A DNA stretch of 64,000 bases from Aurantiochytrium sp. KH105 (Eukaryota; Sar; Bigyra; Thraustochytrida; Thraustochytriidae): contig BGKB01000020.1 of the NCBI GenBank assembly GCA_003116975.1, positions 310,001 to 374,000 of the forward strand, in the 5' to 3' direction. The translations under genes and the position numbers were made by a program. Below are positions 1 to 9,213 of this stretch, piece by piece; the stretch's first letter is position 1, and every line of letters begins with the position of its first letter. The notes under the pieces are model-generated. The model saw nothing but the letters and a program-made list of their open reading frames with translations, was not told where the DNA came from and did not search any database.

Positions 1-188
1 CAAGCTTGCGTTTCGCGATCTGCTCGTGATGGCGGCGCGGCTTGCTTCACTTTAAAAGAGGCCACCACGCTCCTCTCCGCATTAATAGCAGGGCAAATGA
101 TGCCTTGCACGCTGCTTCGGCGCTTTCGAAGCCCTCCATCTCAAAATTGGTTAAGAGATGACGGATTCTTGTGTCCGCATCCCCCGAG

Positions 189-236
189 CGGCAAGTAAGT
201 ACACTTCTCTCACGGCAAGTTAGTACACTTTTCTCA
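189..236 (+). repeat. 24-bp unit repeated twice in tandem
   Basis: Two adjacent 24-base units, 189-212 and 213-236, differ at only two positions. Each starts CGGCAAGT and ends TCTCA. The role is unknown. Confidence 0.8.
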
Positions 237-661
237 CGGCCAGCCGTCCACCAACTCGGCTTCTCCTCAAAGCGTACGCATGAGCAGCAAAGCACCCTGC
301 CCGACCGCCAGCCACCCGTCGCAGTCCATCGTCGAGCTGTGCCCCTTCTCCCCCCCCCCCCCCCCTTCCCTTCCCCCCGCCCCCCTCCCGCCACGGGTCG
401 CCGAGCCCCACATGCGCACACACCGTTTCTCGAACCGCCCGCGACGCGATGCGACGCGATGCGAGGCGATGCGAGGCGAGGCCCGCCGCCCCTCAAGCTC
501 GCCCGGCCGTCTGACCACCGGCCGTCTGACCCCCGGCCGTCCCCAGGCGTCGCGTCGCGGCGCGGCTTGGCGCAGAGGCGCGCAGACGCGCAGCAGCGGC
601 GCAGACGCGCAGGCCCGGAGCCGCGGCCGGAGCCGGGCCCTCCCGCGCGCCGCGCCGCGGC

Positions 662-663
662 GG

Positions 664-714
<51 letters not shown>

Positions 715-715
715 G
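662..715 (+). repeat. (GGC)n trinucleotide array
   Basis: About 17 GGC units, broken once by GGT. It reads as poly-Gly, poly-Ala or poly-Arg depending on frame, which explains the long spurious reading frames here. Confidence 0.9.
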
Positions 716-1857
716 ACTCTGCGCGGACGACGCGGGGTCGGGCGCGAATGCGGGCGCGCGAGGCCGGCGCGGCGCTCGGTCTTGAGCGAATGTGGCGGAC
801 GCGCTGCCTCGCCCACAGCGCGCGCGAAGGGAGGGCGAGGACGGGGCGTCCCTCTGGCCGGCGTGCGAGGGCGCAGGCGTTATCGAGCTCGGGCGCAGCC
901 GCCTCTGGAGACCGCGGACCCGGGTCCCGCCCCAACCCGCAGCGCGGCGCGGCGAACGAAACGCGCGCGGCGCTCGACCACAGCGCCCTCTGCGGCAGCT
1001 GCCACTCTGGGCGGCGATCACGCTCACTGTCAAGGCCGACAAACCCGGGCGGCTGCCGCCGGACTTCCGTTCTCGGAACGCAGCTCAACTCGTTTCGACG
1101 AGACTCGCCCGCCCATTCCTCTTCCTCCAAACTTTCGAGCAAGATGCGAACACGCTCCGCGAGCCAGGTGCTCGGCCGGCCCGCGAGGGCGTTCGTGGCT
1201 GGCGGGGGCTGCGGGCGCTTCGCGAGAACGCGGCCGCGACCAGACTGGCTTTCGCGTCTCACGCTCTGCCGCCTCGTCCTGGCGCTCGTCTCCAGGAGGT
1301 CCCGGGGACCAATCGTTGCGCGCGATGCCCCAGCCGATCGATCGTTCATCGCGCCGCCACTGTGGGCTAGGGGAGGCAAAAGAAATAAAAGGAAAAAGAA
1401 AAGAAAAGGAGAGCGAGAGAAACGTGGAATAGAAGAGTTGGAGCCAGGCCAGCGGAAAACGGATCGGACGACGTAAATTGATCTGTCCGCATGCCAAGAA
1501 GGACCCCCAAAGGACCTCCCCGAGGTGACGCGCCTCCCTGCGTTCTCGGTTCTTCGCGTATCGGCTCCTTTTAGCACGCCGCGCTCTCTGCGTCGGTCGT
1601 GGCTGGCCTTTCTTTCGAGGGGTGGATCAAGTTGAGCGCAGGCGAAATGGGATGGTGGTTTTTTTTTTTTTTTTTTCAAACGCTCGCTTCGACCTTTCTC
1701 GAGCTTCTTCTTTACAGTGCAATTAGTAAAGCCAGGACCTTCGCCACCTATACTATATGCTTTAAAATATTGTATTCATAGGCAAAATGAGTTAATCTCA
1801 ACAGTGTAGTACTACACGCCTGAGAAGAGGCTCTTGCGGCCCAAATGCGCGGCTGCC

Positions 1858-4659
1858 TCACTTCGGTTGCCTTTTCAATGCGAAGCGCGTGTTTGACGCC
1901 TCCTGGTGAAGGTCGCGGAGTCGCTGCTCCAGAAAAATCTTTTGCTCCAGCGCGTGCTTGGTTCGGATGCCCTTGTTCGTAAGTTTAGCCAGCTCAGCCT
2001 CGTGTTTCTCGCGCTCCAAATTGATCATCATGAGCTTGCGCTCCAAGAGCGAGAAGCCGTTCTGGAGATCGCGCGTGGACGCCTCCGTTGCAAACGGCGC
2101 CAATGATTCCCGCGAGCTCGCCCACTCGGAGGAGTTCGATCGAGGCCGAGCAGCGAGGGGGCCAGGTTCCGGGCGAGGTGCAGCCTCGGGCTCTGGGTCC
2201 TTGCGCTCACTTCGCAAAAGCTCGGGCCCGGCGGTCTGCCTGCGTCCAGCACCACGACGGCGAGACAAGCGCACGTCATGCTCGTCCTTTTCCGGTTCAT
2301 CCGGATACATGTCGGCAAAGGACCACTGACTTTCGTTGACATGGGAGCGCCGACGACGCGCAATCTCAGCATTGGCCTCGGCAACTCGCGCGGGTGCAGC
2401 AGGTAAGTTCGCCTCAGATGGAGATGACTGAAGCTCGGACAACGGTTCCCGGGGTTCTTTATCAGCGCCCGTGTTCACCAATGTCTCCTGAGGTTCTTCG
2501 GGTCGCAAGGGCTCAGGCGATTGCGCTCGTCCAGGTCGCTCAGGAGGCAGCGCATTGAACGCGTTTGGAGCAAATGCCACAGAGCGCTCTGTCACTTCCG
2601 GAGCACGGTCACTCAAGTACGGCTGCGACGAAAGGGGTGGCCCGGATGGCGGAATGGGAGCGGCAGTACTCTCGTCAAAGTCTGCGACGGGTTCGGGCGG
2701 CCCTCGGCTCTTGGCGCGCTGCACCTGAGCTTCCAGCACCCGTGCCCTTTCCTCGGCGCGTACACGCGCTTGTTCCACGGCGCGCAGCTCGTTGACAGCA
2801 AATTCGAGGCTCTTCGAGGTTTCTCGGCTCGCCCATCGAATGCGTTGCTTGGCTTCGTTAAGACGGAGACGCTCGTGTTGTATCTTGTCCAGAACCTCTG
2901 CTTCTTGTTCCAAAATTCGTCCAGGGCTATCCTCCACTAAATCGGACACTCTCCACGACAGCGGAGCAGGCGAGGGCATACGAGAAGGAAAAGAACCTCC
3001 TGCTGCTACGTTCGACGCGGGTGGACGCGGGGGAAGCGAAAGGGACTGCGTACTCTGCCGCAAGATATCTCCCTGATGCGACGGGTTGACTTGCAATTCG
3101 GAAAGCGCGCCCTCGCCATTCCACGATGTAGAAAGCACAGGTGGTCGATGGGCCTGCGTTTCGGCTTCTGGTCGAGATGGCAGATGATCGCTGGCTTGTG
3201 AATGAGACAGTTCTGGCGACGATGGCCGTCGCTCTGAATGTTTTGCCTGCTGTGCCTGCGTCCAAGTGCTATTTTCGAAACCGTCTGCTTGTGCCTCGCT
3301 TGTTTGTGTCACGTGAGCAGCATGACCGTCTTCGAACTGAAGTTGTGTTGTGAACTGTGATTGTGCTTGCGTTGGGGCCCGCACTGCAAGCTGACGGTCA
3401 AGTTGAATTACTTGTGCTTCAAGCCGCTTCACTTTCGCCTCCGAGGCTTGCAAACTCTCTTGAAGACGCAAAACCTCGGGGCCATGAGTATCTGCTTGCA
3501 CACCGGCTTCGCTGGTCTCAGCCGAGCTCATGGGCGGAGACGTGTTATCATGGTCTTGAACCTGGCGCGCTTCCTTCAGTTCGCTTGTCAACGACTCAAC
3601 CTTGCGTTGCAATGCTTTGATCTGGGCTTGGGCGAATTGCAGCTGTGGCGCAAGCTCAGGAACTGCAGCTGCTGCGTTGCTTTGACTCGTATCTTGCGCG
3701 ATTTCGAGCGCAGGTTGGTGGTACGACCCTTCTTGAAATGCCTTTGACCGAGAAGGCGAAGGCGAGGACAGAGACATGAAGGAGGTGACAGTTGCGTCAA
3801 GTGGAGCTTGTGCCAGCTCAAAACTCTTAGCAGTGTCCCAGTCGGAAAGTGGGCCGGCATCATCATCATCGTCTTCGTGTGCTGTTGGGAACAATTTTGT
3901 AATGTCAAGCTCGCTTCGGACAAAGGTGCTCGACCCCTCGAGCTCCTCTGAATCGTCGTCGACTTCCTGCTCGCCTGTGGCGCCGACGAGGGTCGATGGG
4001 ATTGATGGCAGACTCCCTTCCACTAGGAGCTCTTGTACAACACAGAGCTCGTTGTTGGCGTCCGCGCCACTGGGTGGAAGTCTTCTGGATCGACGCGGCG
4101 CCGAATCTGGCGTATTTTCAGTCAAGTACATGTGCAGTCTGGCCATGCTCATATCGGAAAAAGCAGAGACATCCATGAGAGCGGGACTTGCAGGTGGGGC
4201 GCGACGAGGCGTCTGCATCGCTGCGGCTACTGCGCTCGGATTAAGCTCACCCACGGACCACGAGTCCTGAGAAGATGGTGCCGCCTTTTGGGTCCACGAT
4301 GTCTCCGCCTGGCTCGTCGTCGTGCTTTGACCATCGACCCCGTCCTCGTCAAGGAGTTCACGCAAGTCTTCCAGCGAGAGGTCGCCGCGTCTACTATCGT
4401 CCTCGTCAAAGTCCCCGCCGTCTTCATCCTCCTCCTCCTCTTGACCTTCGTGCCGCCGCTCCTCCTCCGGGTCCTGCTCGAGGTCCTCGTCCTGCCCGAG
4501 GTTCTCCTTCTCGGTGCCCGGGCTCTCCGCGAGCGCGACCTCGTCGCGGACGACGACAACGTCCGCCGCGGCGCTGCTGGCGAGCGCGTCCCCCGCCGCG
4601 CCGGTCTCCGCCTCGCCGCCGGCGTCCCCGCCGGGCCGCGCGGGGCCGTCGCGCGCCAT
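1858..4659 (-). CDS. Large coiled-coil protein of unknown function
   Basis: An uninterrupted 933-residue frame that I cannot assign to a family. The first 130 residues are very acidic and low-complexity (Glu/Asp runs). A Ser/Pro/Gln-rich middle follows. Heptad-like coiled-coil segments lie near residues 345-385, 400-440 and 610-680, and a charged helix fills the last 70 residues (it contains LLERKLMMINLEREKHEAEL). There is no signal peptide or membrane span. The layout of disordered acidic N-terminus plus coiled coils resembles cytoskeletal or centrosomal scaffolds, but that is inference. The start follows the longest frame, and nearby later Met codons are possible. It is divergent from the M23-like gene, with about 255 bp between the two starts. 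Confidence 0.75.
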   Translation of the reverse strand: MARDGPARPGGDAGGEAETGAAGDALASSAAADVVVVRDEVALAESPGTEKENLGQDEDLEQDPEEERRHEGQEEEEDEDGGDFDEDDSRRGDLSLEDLRELLDEDGVDGQSTTTSQAETSWTQKAAPSSQDSWSVGELNPSAVAAAMQTPRRAPPASPALMDVSAFSDMSMARLHMYLTENTPDSAPRRSRRLPPSGADANNELCVVQELLVEGSLPSIPSTLVGATGEQEVDDDSEELEGSSTFVRSELDITKLFPTAHEDDDDDAGPLSDWDTAKSFELAQAPLDATVTSFMSLSSPSPSRSKAFQEGSYHQPALEIAQDTSQSNAAAAVPELAPQLQFAQAQIKALQRKVESLTSELKEARQVQDHDNTSPPMSSAETSEAGVQADTHGPEVLRLQESLQASEAKVKRLEAQVIQLDRQLAVRAPTQAQSQFTTQLQFEDGHAAHVTQTSEAQADGFENSTWTQAQQAKHSERRPSSPELSHSQASDHLPSRPEAETQAHRPPVLSTSWNGEGALSELQVNPSHQGDILRQSTQSLSLPPRPPASNVAAGGSFPSRMPSPAPLSWRVSDLVEDSPGRILEQEAEVLDKIQHERLRLNEAKQRIRWASRETSKSLEFAVNELRAVEQARVRAEERARVLEAQVQRAKSRGPPEPVADFDESTAAPIPPSGPPLSSQPYLSDRAPEVTERSVAFAPNAFNALPPERPGRAQSPEPLRPEEPQETLVNTGADKEPREPLSELQSSPSEANLPAAPARVAEANAEIARRRRSHVNESQWSFADMYPDEPEKDEHDVRLSRRRGAGRRQTAGPELLRSERKDPEPEAAPRPEPGPLAARPRSNSSEWASSRESLAPFATEASTRDLQNGFSLLERKLMMINLEREKHEAELAKLTNKGIRTKHALEQKIFLEQRLRDLHQEASNTRFALKRQPK

Positions 4660-4914
4660 CGGGCCGCGCCTCTCCCGAACGGTTTTTGCCCAGCCTGATC
4701 CGGGTTGTCGCGGACCTTGGGCGCTCTAATCTGATCGAATCAACGACGCTAGCCAAACCAAAAACAACCAGTCGCCCGGCAAGCCCGCGCGAGACCCCTT
4801 GGCACGAGCGAGACCTCGCCGCCGGGCCGGAGCCCGCGCACGCTGCCGCGCCGCGCGAGGCGCCCTCGCGGGAGAGGGCTGCGGAGAGAGCGGCGCCCCC
4901 TGGAGCGCGCGGTC

Positions 4915-6108
4915 ATGGCCAAGAACAAGGCCAAGAACAAGGCCCGGAGCAAGGCCCGGAGGCGGCGGCCGGCTGCGGCCGCGGGCGGCGGTGATGACGG
5001 GAGGCAGCAGCAGCAGCAGCAGCAGCGGCGAGAAGAGCGGGGACAGGGACAAGAGGCGATGAGCGCGGCGCAGGCTGCCAATTACGTGGAAGAGTCGATG
5101 CCTGGATGCCACGTCGCAAGGTTCGCAGCTGACTGGCTCGTGGACGTCGATACGGAGCTCGACGACGAGACATTTGGCGTAAGACTGGACCAGGTGCCCG
5201 AAATTTCCATCGATCCCGAGTCTCGACTGCTGTCTGTGATCAATTCTGACCGCGAAAGGTGTAAGAGCTTCAATTTGACACTGTCGGGAGCTTGTCTGCC
5301 GGCCCGAAACGGCGACGGCTTGGCGTTGGCACAGGGCACCGCGCAGGATGCCGATGGCCAGCAGACGCCATGCGTTAGCTTTGTACTCGTTGTCAAGCCG
5401 AAGCAAATGATGGACGTTTGCTTTGTCAGCGCCCTGCCTGATGCTGAGACTGATGCAGATGGATCCACGGACTTGGCTTCGGACGTACATTATTGCCCTT
5501 TGGAGCTGCCAAAGACCTCTTATGAGACCGCACCCATCGTTAGTTTTCCTCTTGGCGGGCCTGGGCCATTTCTTTGCTCGCAGGGGGCATGCGGTCACTT
5601 TACTCACTATTTTCCTGGCAACTGCTTCGCTGTGGACCTCGAGTGCGAAGTGGGTACGCCAGTGCTCGCTGTCGGCAGTGGTGTCATCGTCGGCCTGCAG
5701 CAAGACGAGTCAGTGGAAGGGATCCACGCGCGCAACCTATTTCATTGGAATTCGCTACAACTCCAGCTTGACGCAGGAGGTGTTGTCGAGTATGTGCACA
5801 TTCGGAAAAATAGCGCTGCGGTAGCAATTGGAGATCGCGTCGAAGACGGTGCGCTCTTATGCGAGAGTGGCGCTGTTGGCTTTGCTCCACGTCCTCACTT
5901 GCACATCCAGATGCTCCCGTCAACAGCCGCTGACGCAGCATCGATCCCTTTTCGGATTTCGTGCTGTAAAATTGATCTCAATGACGCCAAGGACAATGTC
6001 TCTCCCCAAGTTTGCCAAGCGGGTGTGCGATACGCAGCAGGTGATGACGACCAAGGCCTCTCGATCAATTCGCAGCAAGAAACTTCAAGTGAAGACGTAA
6101 AATTATGA
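4915..6108 (+). CDS. M23 (LytM-like) metallopeptidase-fold protein
   Basis: A 397-residue protein. Residues 1-50 are Lys/Arg- and Gln-rich low complexity. The C-terminal part (about 225-335) looks like an M23/LytM domain. GNCFAVDLECEVGTPV (about 235-250) matches the usual AVDF-x(3-5)-GTPV strand carrying the metal-binding Asp. YVHIR (about 295) sits where the active-site His strand is expected, and PHLHIQM (about 326-332) is the HxH metal motif. Bacterial M23 enzymes cut peptidoglycan cross-links. A eukaryote without that wall must use the fold otherwise or attack ingested bacteria, but there is no signal peptide, so a cytosolic role is more likely. Residues 50-225 are unassigned. Domain call fairly sure, activity unproven. 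Confidence 0.7.
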   Translation: MAKNKAKNKARSKARRRRPAAAAGGGDDGRQQQQQQQRREERGQGQEAMSAAQAANYVEESMPGCHVARFAADWLVDVDTELDDETFGVRLDQVPEISIDPESRLLSVINSDRERCKSFNLTLSGACLPARNGDGLALAQGTAQDADGQQTPCVSFVLVVKPKQMMDVCFVSALPDAETDADGSTDLASDVHYCPLELPKTSYETAPIVSFPLGGPGPFLCSQGACGHFTHYFPGNCFAVDLECEVGTPVLAVGSGVIVGLQQDESVEGIHARNLFHWNSLQLQLDAGGVVEYVHIRKNSAAVAIGDRVEDGALLCESGAVGFAPRPHLHIQMLPSTAADAASIPFRISCCKIDLNDAKDNVSPQVCQAGVRYAAGDDDQGLSINSQQETSSEDVKL

Positions 6109-6467
6109 CAATCTTGTCATGCTCAAGTTTAGCGTCTGGTCGTGCTGCAGAAAGCGCGCTCAGCTCGTAACAAACTTCTCGAGTGTTCAAAGACATTCTT
6201 TTAAAGTTAATTTATGACTGTGTTCGACTGTGTTCATTGTAAGGCTTAAAAAAAATTGGTCGAGCAGTCTTTTGCAACAAAAAGCACGCTCTTCATTCTC
6301 TCGGATGGACTCGTAAGTCCCTGAAAACGTCGTGATCAAATTTGACATTTGGTCGAGCAGTCTTGTCTTTTGCGACGCGAGCAGACGCGAGCAAACGCGA
6401 GCGTGCTTGCTTTCAACCTTTGCTCACAAAACAAAGGCAAAGCAAACGTAAAATAGCAATCTCACTC
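6109..6467. other. Intergenic region with a 16-bp direct repeat
   Basis: AT-richer spacer between two plus-strand genes. TTGGTCGAGCAGTCTT occurs at 6256-6271 and again at 6349-6364, and a short tandem duplication of GACTGTGTTC lies near 6215-6235. It probably holds the 3' end of the M23-like gene and the promoter of the next gene. Confidence 0.6.
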
Positions 6468-7649
6468 ATGACCGAAAGTTTGCACCCAGGCGCGCGCCTG
6501 GAACGCGACTTTGCAGCTCTAGTGGCGACGCTGCGCGCGGACCCCGATGGACAAGCTTTGCGCTCAAGCCTGCGTGCACGGCTTGCGCAGCACCCGGGCC
6601 GCCGGCCGCGGTTACGCCATGGCCGCACATGGGCGACTAACGGCGGCGGCAGCGCAGAACCAGCGCTCTTGCGAGAGCTCGCAGAGACGCAGCGGCGCTA
6701 TGTCGCAGAGCGACGCGCGAAACGCGAGGAACGGCGAGCCAAGCGCAAGCGCGAGCGCGACCGTCGCGGCAAACCGCTCGTGCCGGAAGCCTTTTCGCGC
6801 GAGCTCGCCAAATTCGACAAACCCGTAGGTCTCGACGCGGATGTGACCAAGGAGCTGACGCAGACTCGAATGCGGACGTACTTGGGCTCCTTTGAGAAGC
6901 ATCAGAATATTCTGCAGCACCTTTTGCCCCCCATTTCGAGCGAGTACAAGGCGTATCTGACTCGAGTGGGCTTTGCACGCAACGAAATGACGCTCGAACC
7001 CATCGAGAGATCGTGCGCCTGTCTCGGCTGCCAGCATTTGCAGCCTGGCGGCTGGGGGAAACAACTTGCTACAGCGCTTCCGTACCGCGCGGGTAAAGGT
7101 CCTGTTGTGCGAAATTTAACACTTCGGGCAGCGCAAATGATTGGCCAAATCTACACCAAAGACAATGCAAGCAAGTACTGCGCCCGATCCTTTTCAATCG
7201 CCATGGCCGCAAAGAGACTTGTTGAACATTCTTCGGAGAAAGAGGGAGGATACGAGTCCGTGAATGCACTCAAGCTGCGCTGCGTTGCGATCGGGATTGT
7301 GCGACTTGAAATGGGACGAAGGCTCGTGCAAAACCGCTGTTTGCCTGCGATCGAGCCACGTCATGAGGAGCAAACGCGTGAGATTTTTCGCACGATTGAG
7401 GCGCGGCAGTTTTCGGGCCGAATCAACAAGCTTTTCATCCAGTTTCTCTACGACAACTTTGCCGAGGCAAAGGAAGAGGACAAAATAGACCCGCTCACCT
7501 GGGACGAACTTCTCCATGGTCATCGTCATGTCGGAAGTCCGGGAAGTCGACCACATGTTCTTGGAGCTCGCGCGCTGTTCGAGGGCCGCTGCACAGGGTA
7601 CCTGAAAAAGGCAACGTTTTCCAGCGAGGATTTTGCTCTTTTCACTTGA
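6468..7649 (+). CDS. Conserved-looking protein of unknown function
   Basis: An intronless frame. I chose the ATG at 6468 (393 residues, MTESLHPGARL) over the one at 6342, because the extra 42 codons lie in promoter-like AT-rich DNA containing a direct repeat. A strongly basic Arg/Lys/Glu helix spans about residues 75-110 (RRAKREERRAKRKRERDRR). The remainder is a balanced globular sequence without low complexity. It includes a CACLGCQHL cysteine cluster and a mainly helical C-terminal half. There is no signal peptide or membrane segment. I recognise no family. Balanced composition and lack of repeats argue for a genuine coding gene. Confidence 0.65.
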   Translation: MTESLHPGARLERDFAALVATLRADPDGQALRSSLRARLAQHPGRRPRLRHGRTWATNGGGSAEPALLRELAETQRRYVAERRAKREERRAKRKRERDRRGKPLVPEAFSRELAKFDKPVGLDADVTKELTQTRMRTYLGSFEKHQNILQHLLPPISSEYKAYLTRVGFARNEMTLEPIERSCACLGCQHLQPGGWGKQLATALPYRAGKGPVVRNLTLRAAQMIGQIYTKDNASKYCARSFSIAMAAKRLVEHSSEKEGGYESVNALKLRCVAIGIVRLEMGRRLVQNRCLPAIEPRHEEQTREIFRTIEARQFSGRINKLFIQFLYDNFAEAKEEDKIDPLTWDELLHGHRHVGSPGSRPHVLGARALFEGRCTGYLKKATFSSEDFALFT

Positions 7650-7905
7650 TTTGTTGCGCTCGCCGACGTTCACTGAACGGTCAACAGGGCCTTTGTTATT
7701 TTGTAAATTGATGCTTCTCTTTTTCTCTTTTTTTCTCTTTTCTTCTTTTTTCTGCCTCGTTAGCGTGTGAGCGATGCGATCTCACTTCCCCATACAAACA
7801 AACAAGAAAGCTTATAGGCCAATGTGGTTGCAACATCGAATGAAATTTCTTCTCTTCCCTTTACATCAATTCTTCTTTCTTTTTTCCTGCTTTGGTCTCG
7901 AACGT

Positions 7906-8666
7906 CTAGCTTGAGGCAGCCTCCTCGCGTTCCTTGGGCTTGATAAGGACATTGTCGATTTTTACGAGAGCCTTGTTCGCTGACATGTGCTGCAGTACCT
8001 TGATGCGCGCTTCCTCTGGGGTGACGTCGTCGTAAATGGGGTTCCCAACGAGAAGGATGTCCTTGAGCTGCGTGCATGCCGCGAGCTTTTCGAGTTCGGA
8101 CCAATCTTTGATACTGTTGTTGGACAGATACAGGACTTCAAGCTTTGGAAGTCCTGCGAGCCCGTCAAGCGTTGAAATCTGGTTGTAGGAGGCCCAGATC
8201 TCTGTCAACGTTTCTGCATTTTCTTCAAGCTTTTCGAAGCGCTTGAGATTATTGCGTCCAATTGAAAGGACACGAAGCTTTGACATGCCTCCAAGGGGCA
8301 GCAATTTCTCGATCGCATTTGTAGAAAGCGCCAAGTGTCTGTAATTGCGGCAAAATATGGCGCGGTCAGTTGCACTCCCTTTTTCATCGCTCTCTTGCTT
8401 CGTCTTTATGAAATGTATGCAAAAACGTACTCGCACTTGGTCAGACCATTCAAGGAATTGTCAAGCTTTTGAATAGGCGGCATCTGGCAATACAGGTGGA
8501 CCGCCTCTGCTTCAGTCGACGGTGTGCCCGTCTTCTCCTCCTGCCGTATTGGAAAGGGCGGCCGTGGCATGTCATCAGTCAGTCAATCAAATACTCGGCT
8601 TCCAACGTTCTTGCATCAAAGTTGCACAACACGTACCCATGACTTGATGGCCGCTGCGCATGTCGT
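7906..8666 (-). CDS. DNAL1: Axonemal dynein light chain 1 (LC1), spliced
   Basis: A leucine-rich-repeat light chain that binds the outer-arm dynein heavy-chain motor domain in cilia. Three exons can be read: 8666-8637, 8540-8431 and 8338-7906. They are separated by introns 8636-8541 (96 bp, GTACGT...CAG) and 8430-8339 (92 bp, GTACGT...CAG). Splicing joins TTCAAAIKSW to EEKTGTPSTEAE, then PPIQKLDNSLNGLTKCE to HLALSTNAIEKL. This follows the order of known LC1 proteins (EEKTG, PPIEKMD, LSTN.IEK, LRILSLGRN, LEELWISYN). The 190 residues seen compare with about 190-200 in the family. The initiator Met with its first few residues must lie in a tiny exon above 8667 that I could not place. The C-terminal EEAASS replaces the usual acidic tail. 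Presence of this gene implies motile flagella. Confidence 0.9.
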
Positions 8667-9213
8667 CTATGATTTCGAAGCGTCGTTTTCGTCAGTTCAG
8701 TCAGTTCTTCAGGAGCTACTGTTGCTGTTGTTGCTTTTCTCGCTTCTTCCTGCGCTGCCTGCCGGCAACCTCGAGCTCATCTCACCCCAATTCAGCGCAC
8801 GACTCTTTGAAGAAGCTCGTCCAAAGCAAAACCCACCCGATCCCACGCACCATTTTCCCTCGCTCTCAAACGTAGCGCGCGCTTCGCCCACGCTCGCTGC
8901 TGGCAATGCGTGCCCCGATTGACCTTTTGTTGTTGACGCACAATTTCTTGCGGTCGAGGTGCAGAAGAACGTTGGAAAATGGTCCGTTTTCGTGATTTTA
9001 GGCCTATTTATTGTTTGAGAACTTCAAAGTCCTTGCGATCTGAGGTCACTCATTTTCGGGCAGCCTGGCCTGGCCTGGCCTGGCCTGGCCTGGCCTGGCC
9101 TGGCCTAACCCGGCCTGGCCTCGAAGATAATGAATTTCTTTTTGAAAAATAGATGATAAGAAGATAATAAAGTCCAAAAAAAAAACCTTGCGGTTCAATG
9201 TGATGCGGCGAGC
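8667..9213. other. Intergenic region upstream of DNAL1
   Basis: It should contain the missing first DNAL1 exon and its promoter, and the 3' end of the ankyrin gene. It also holds the CCTGG pentanucleotide array at 9064-9121 and AT-rich DNA from 9125 to 9185. No other gene is visible. Confidence 0.5.
9064..9121. repeat. (CCTGG)n pentanucleotide array
   Basis: About eleven tandem copies of CCTGG, with one degenerate unit (CCTAACC) near 9104-9110. It lies in the 3' flank of the ankyrin gene. Confidence 0.95.

Larger units (their letters stand above)
1..1857. other. GC-rich low-complexity stretch without a supported gene
   Basis: Several long overlapping reading frames exist here on both strands, but all are the Arg/Pro/Ala/Gly-rich kind that GC-rich DNA gives by chance, and none shows a domain. 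The stretch holds a poly-C run (about 350-366), a GGC array (about 662-715), a 24-bp tandem duplication (189-236) and a poly-T run (about 1660-1676). It may contain the promoter or 5' UTR of a gene outside the window. Confidence 0.6.

Noticed and set aside
47-1679. Overlapping frames up to 470 codons on both strands
   Set aside because: They overlap on several frames, are Arg/Pro/Ala-rich and depend on GGC and poly-C repeats. No domain is visible.
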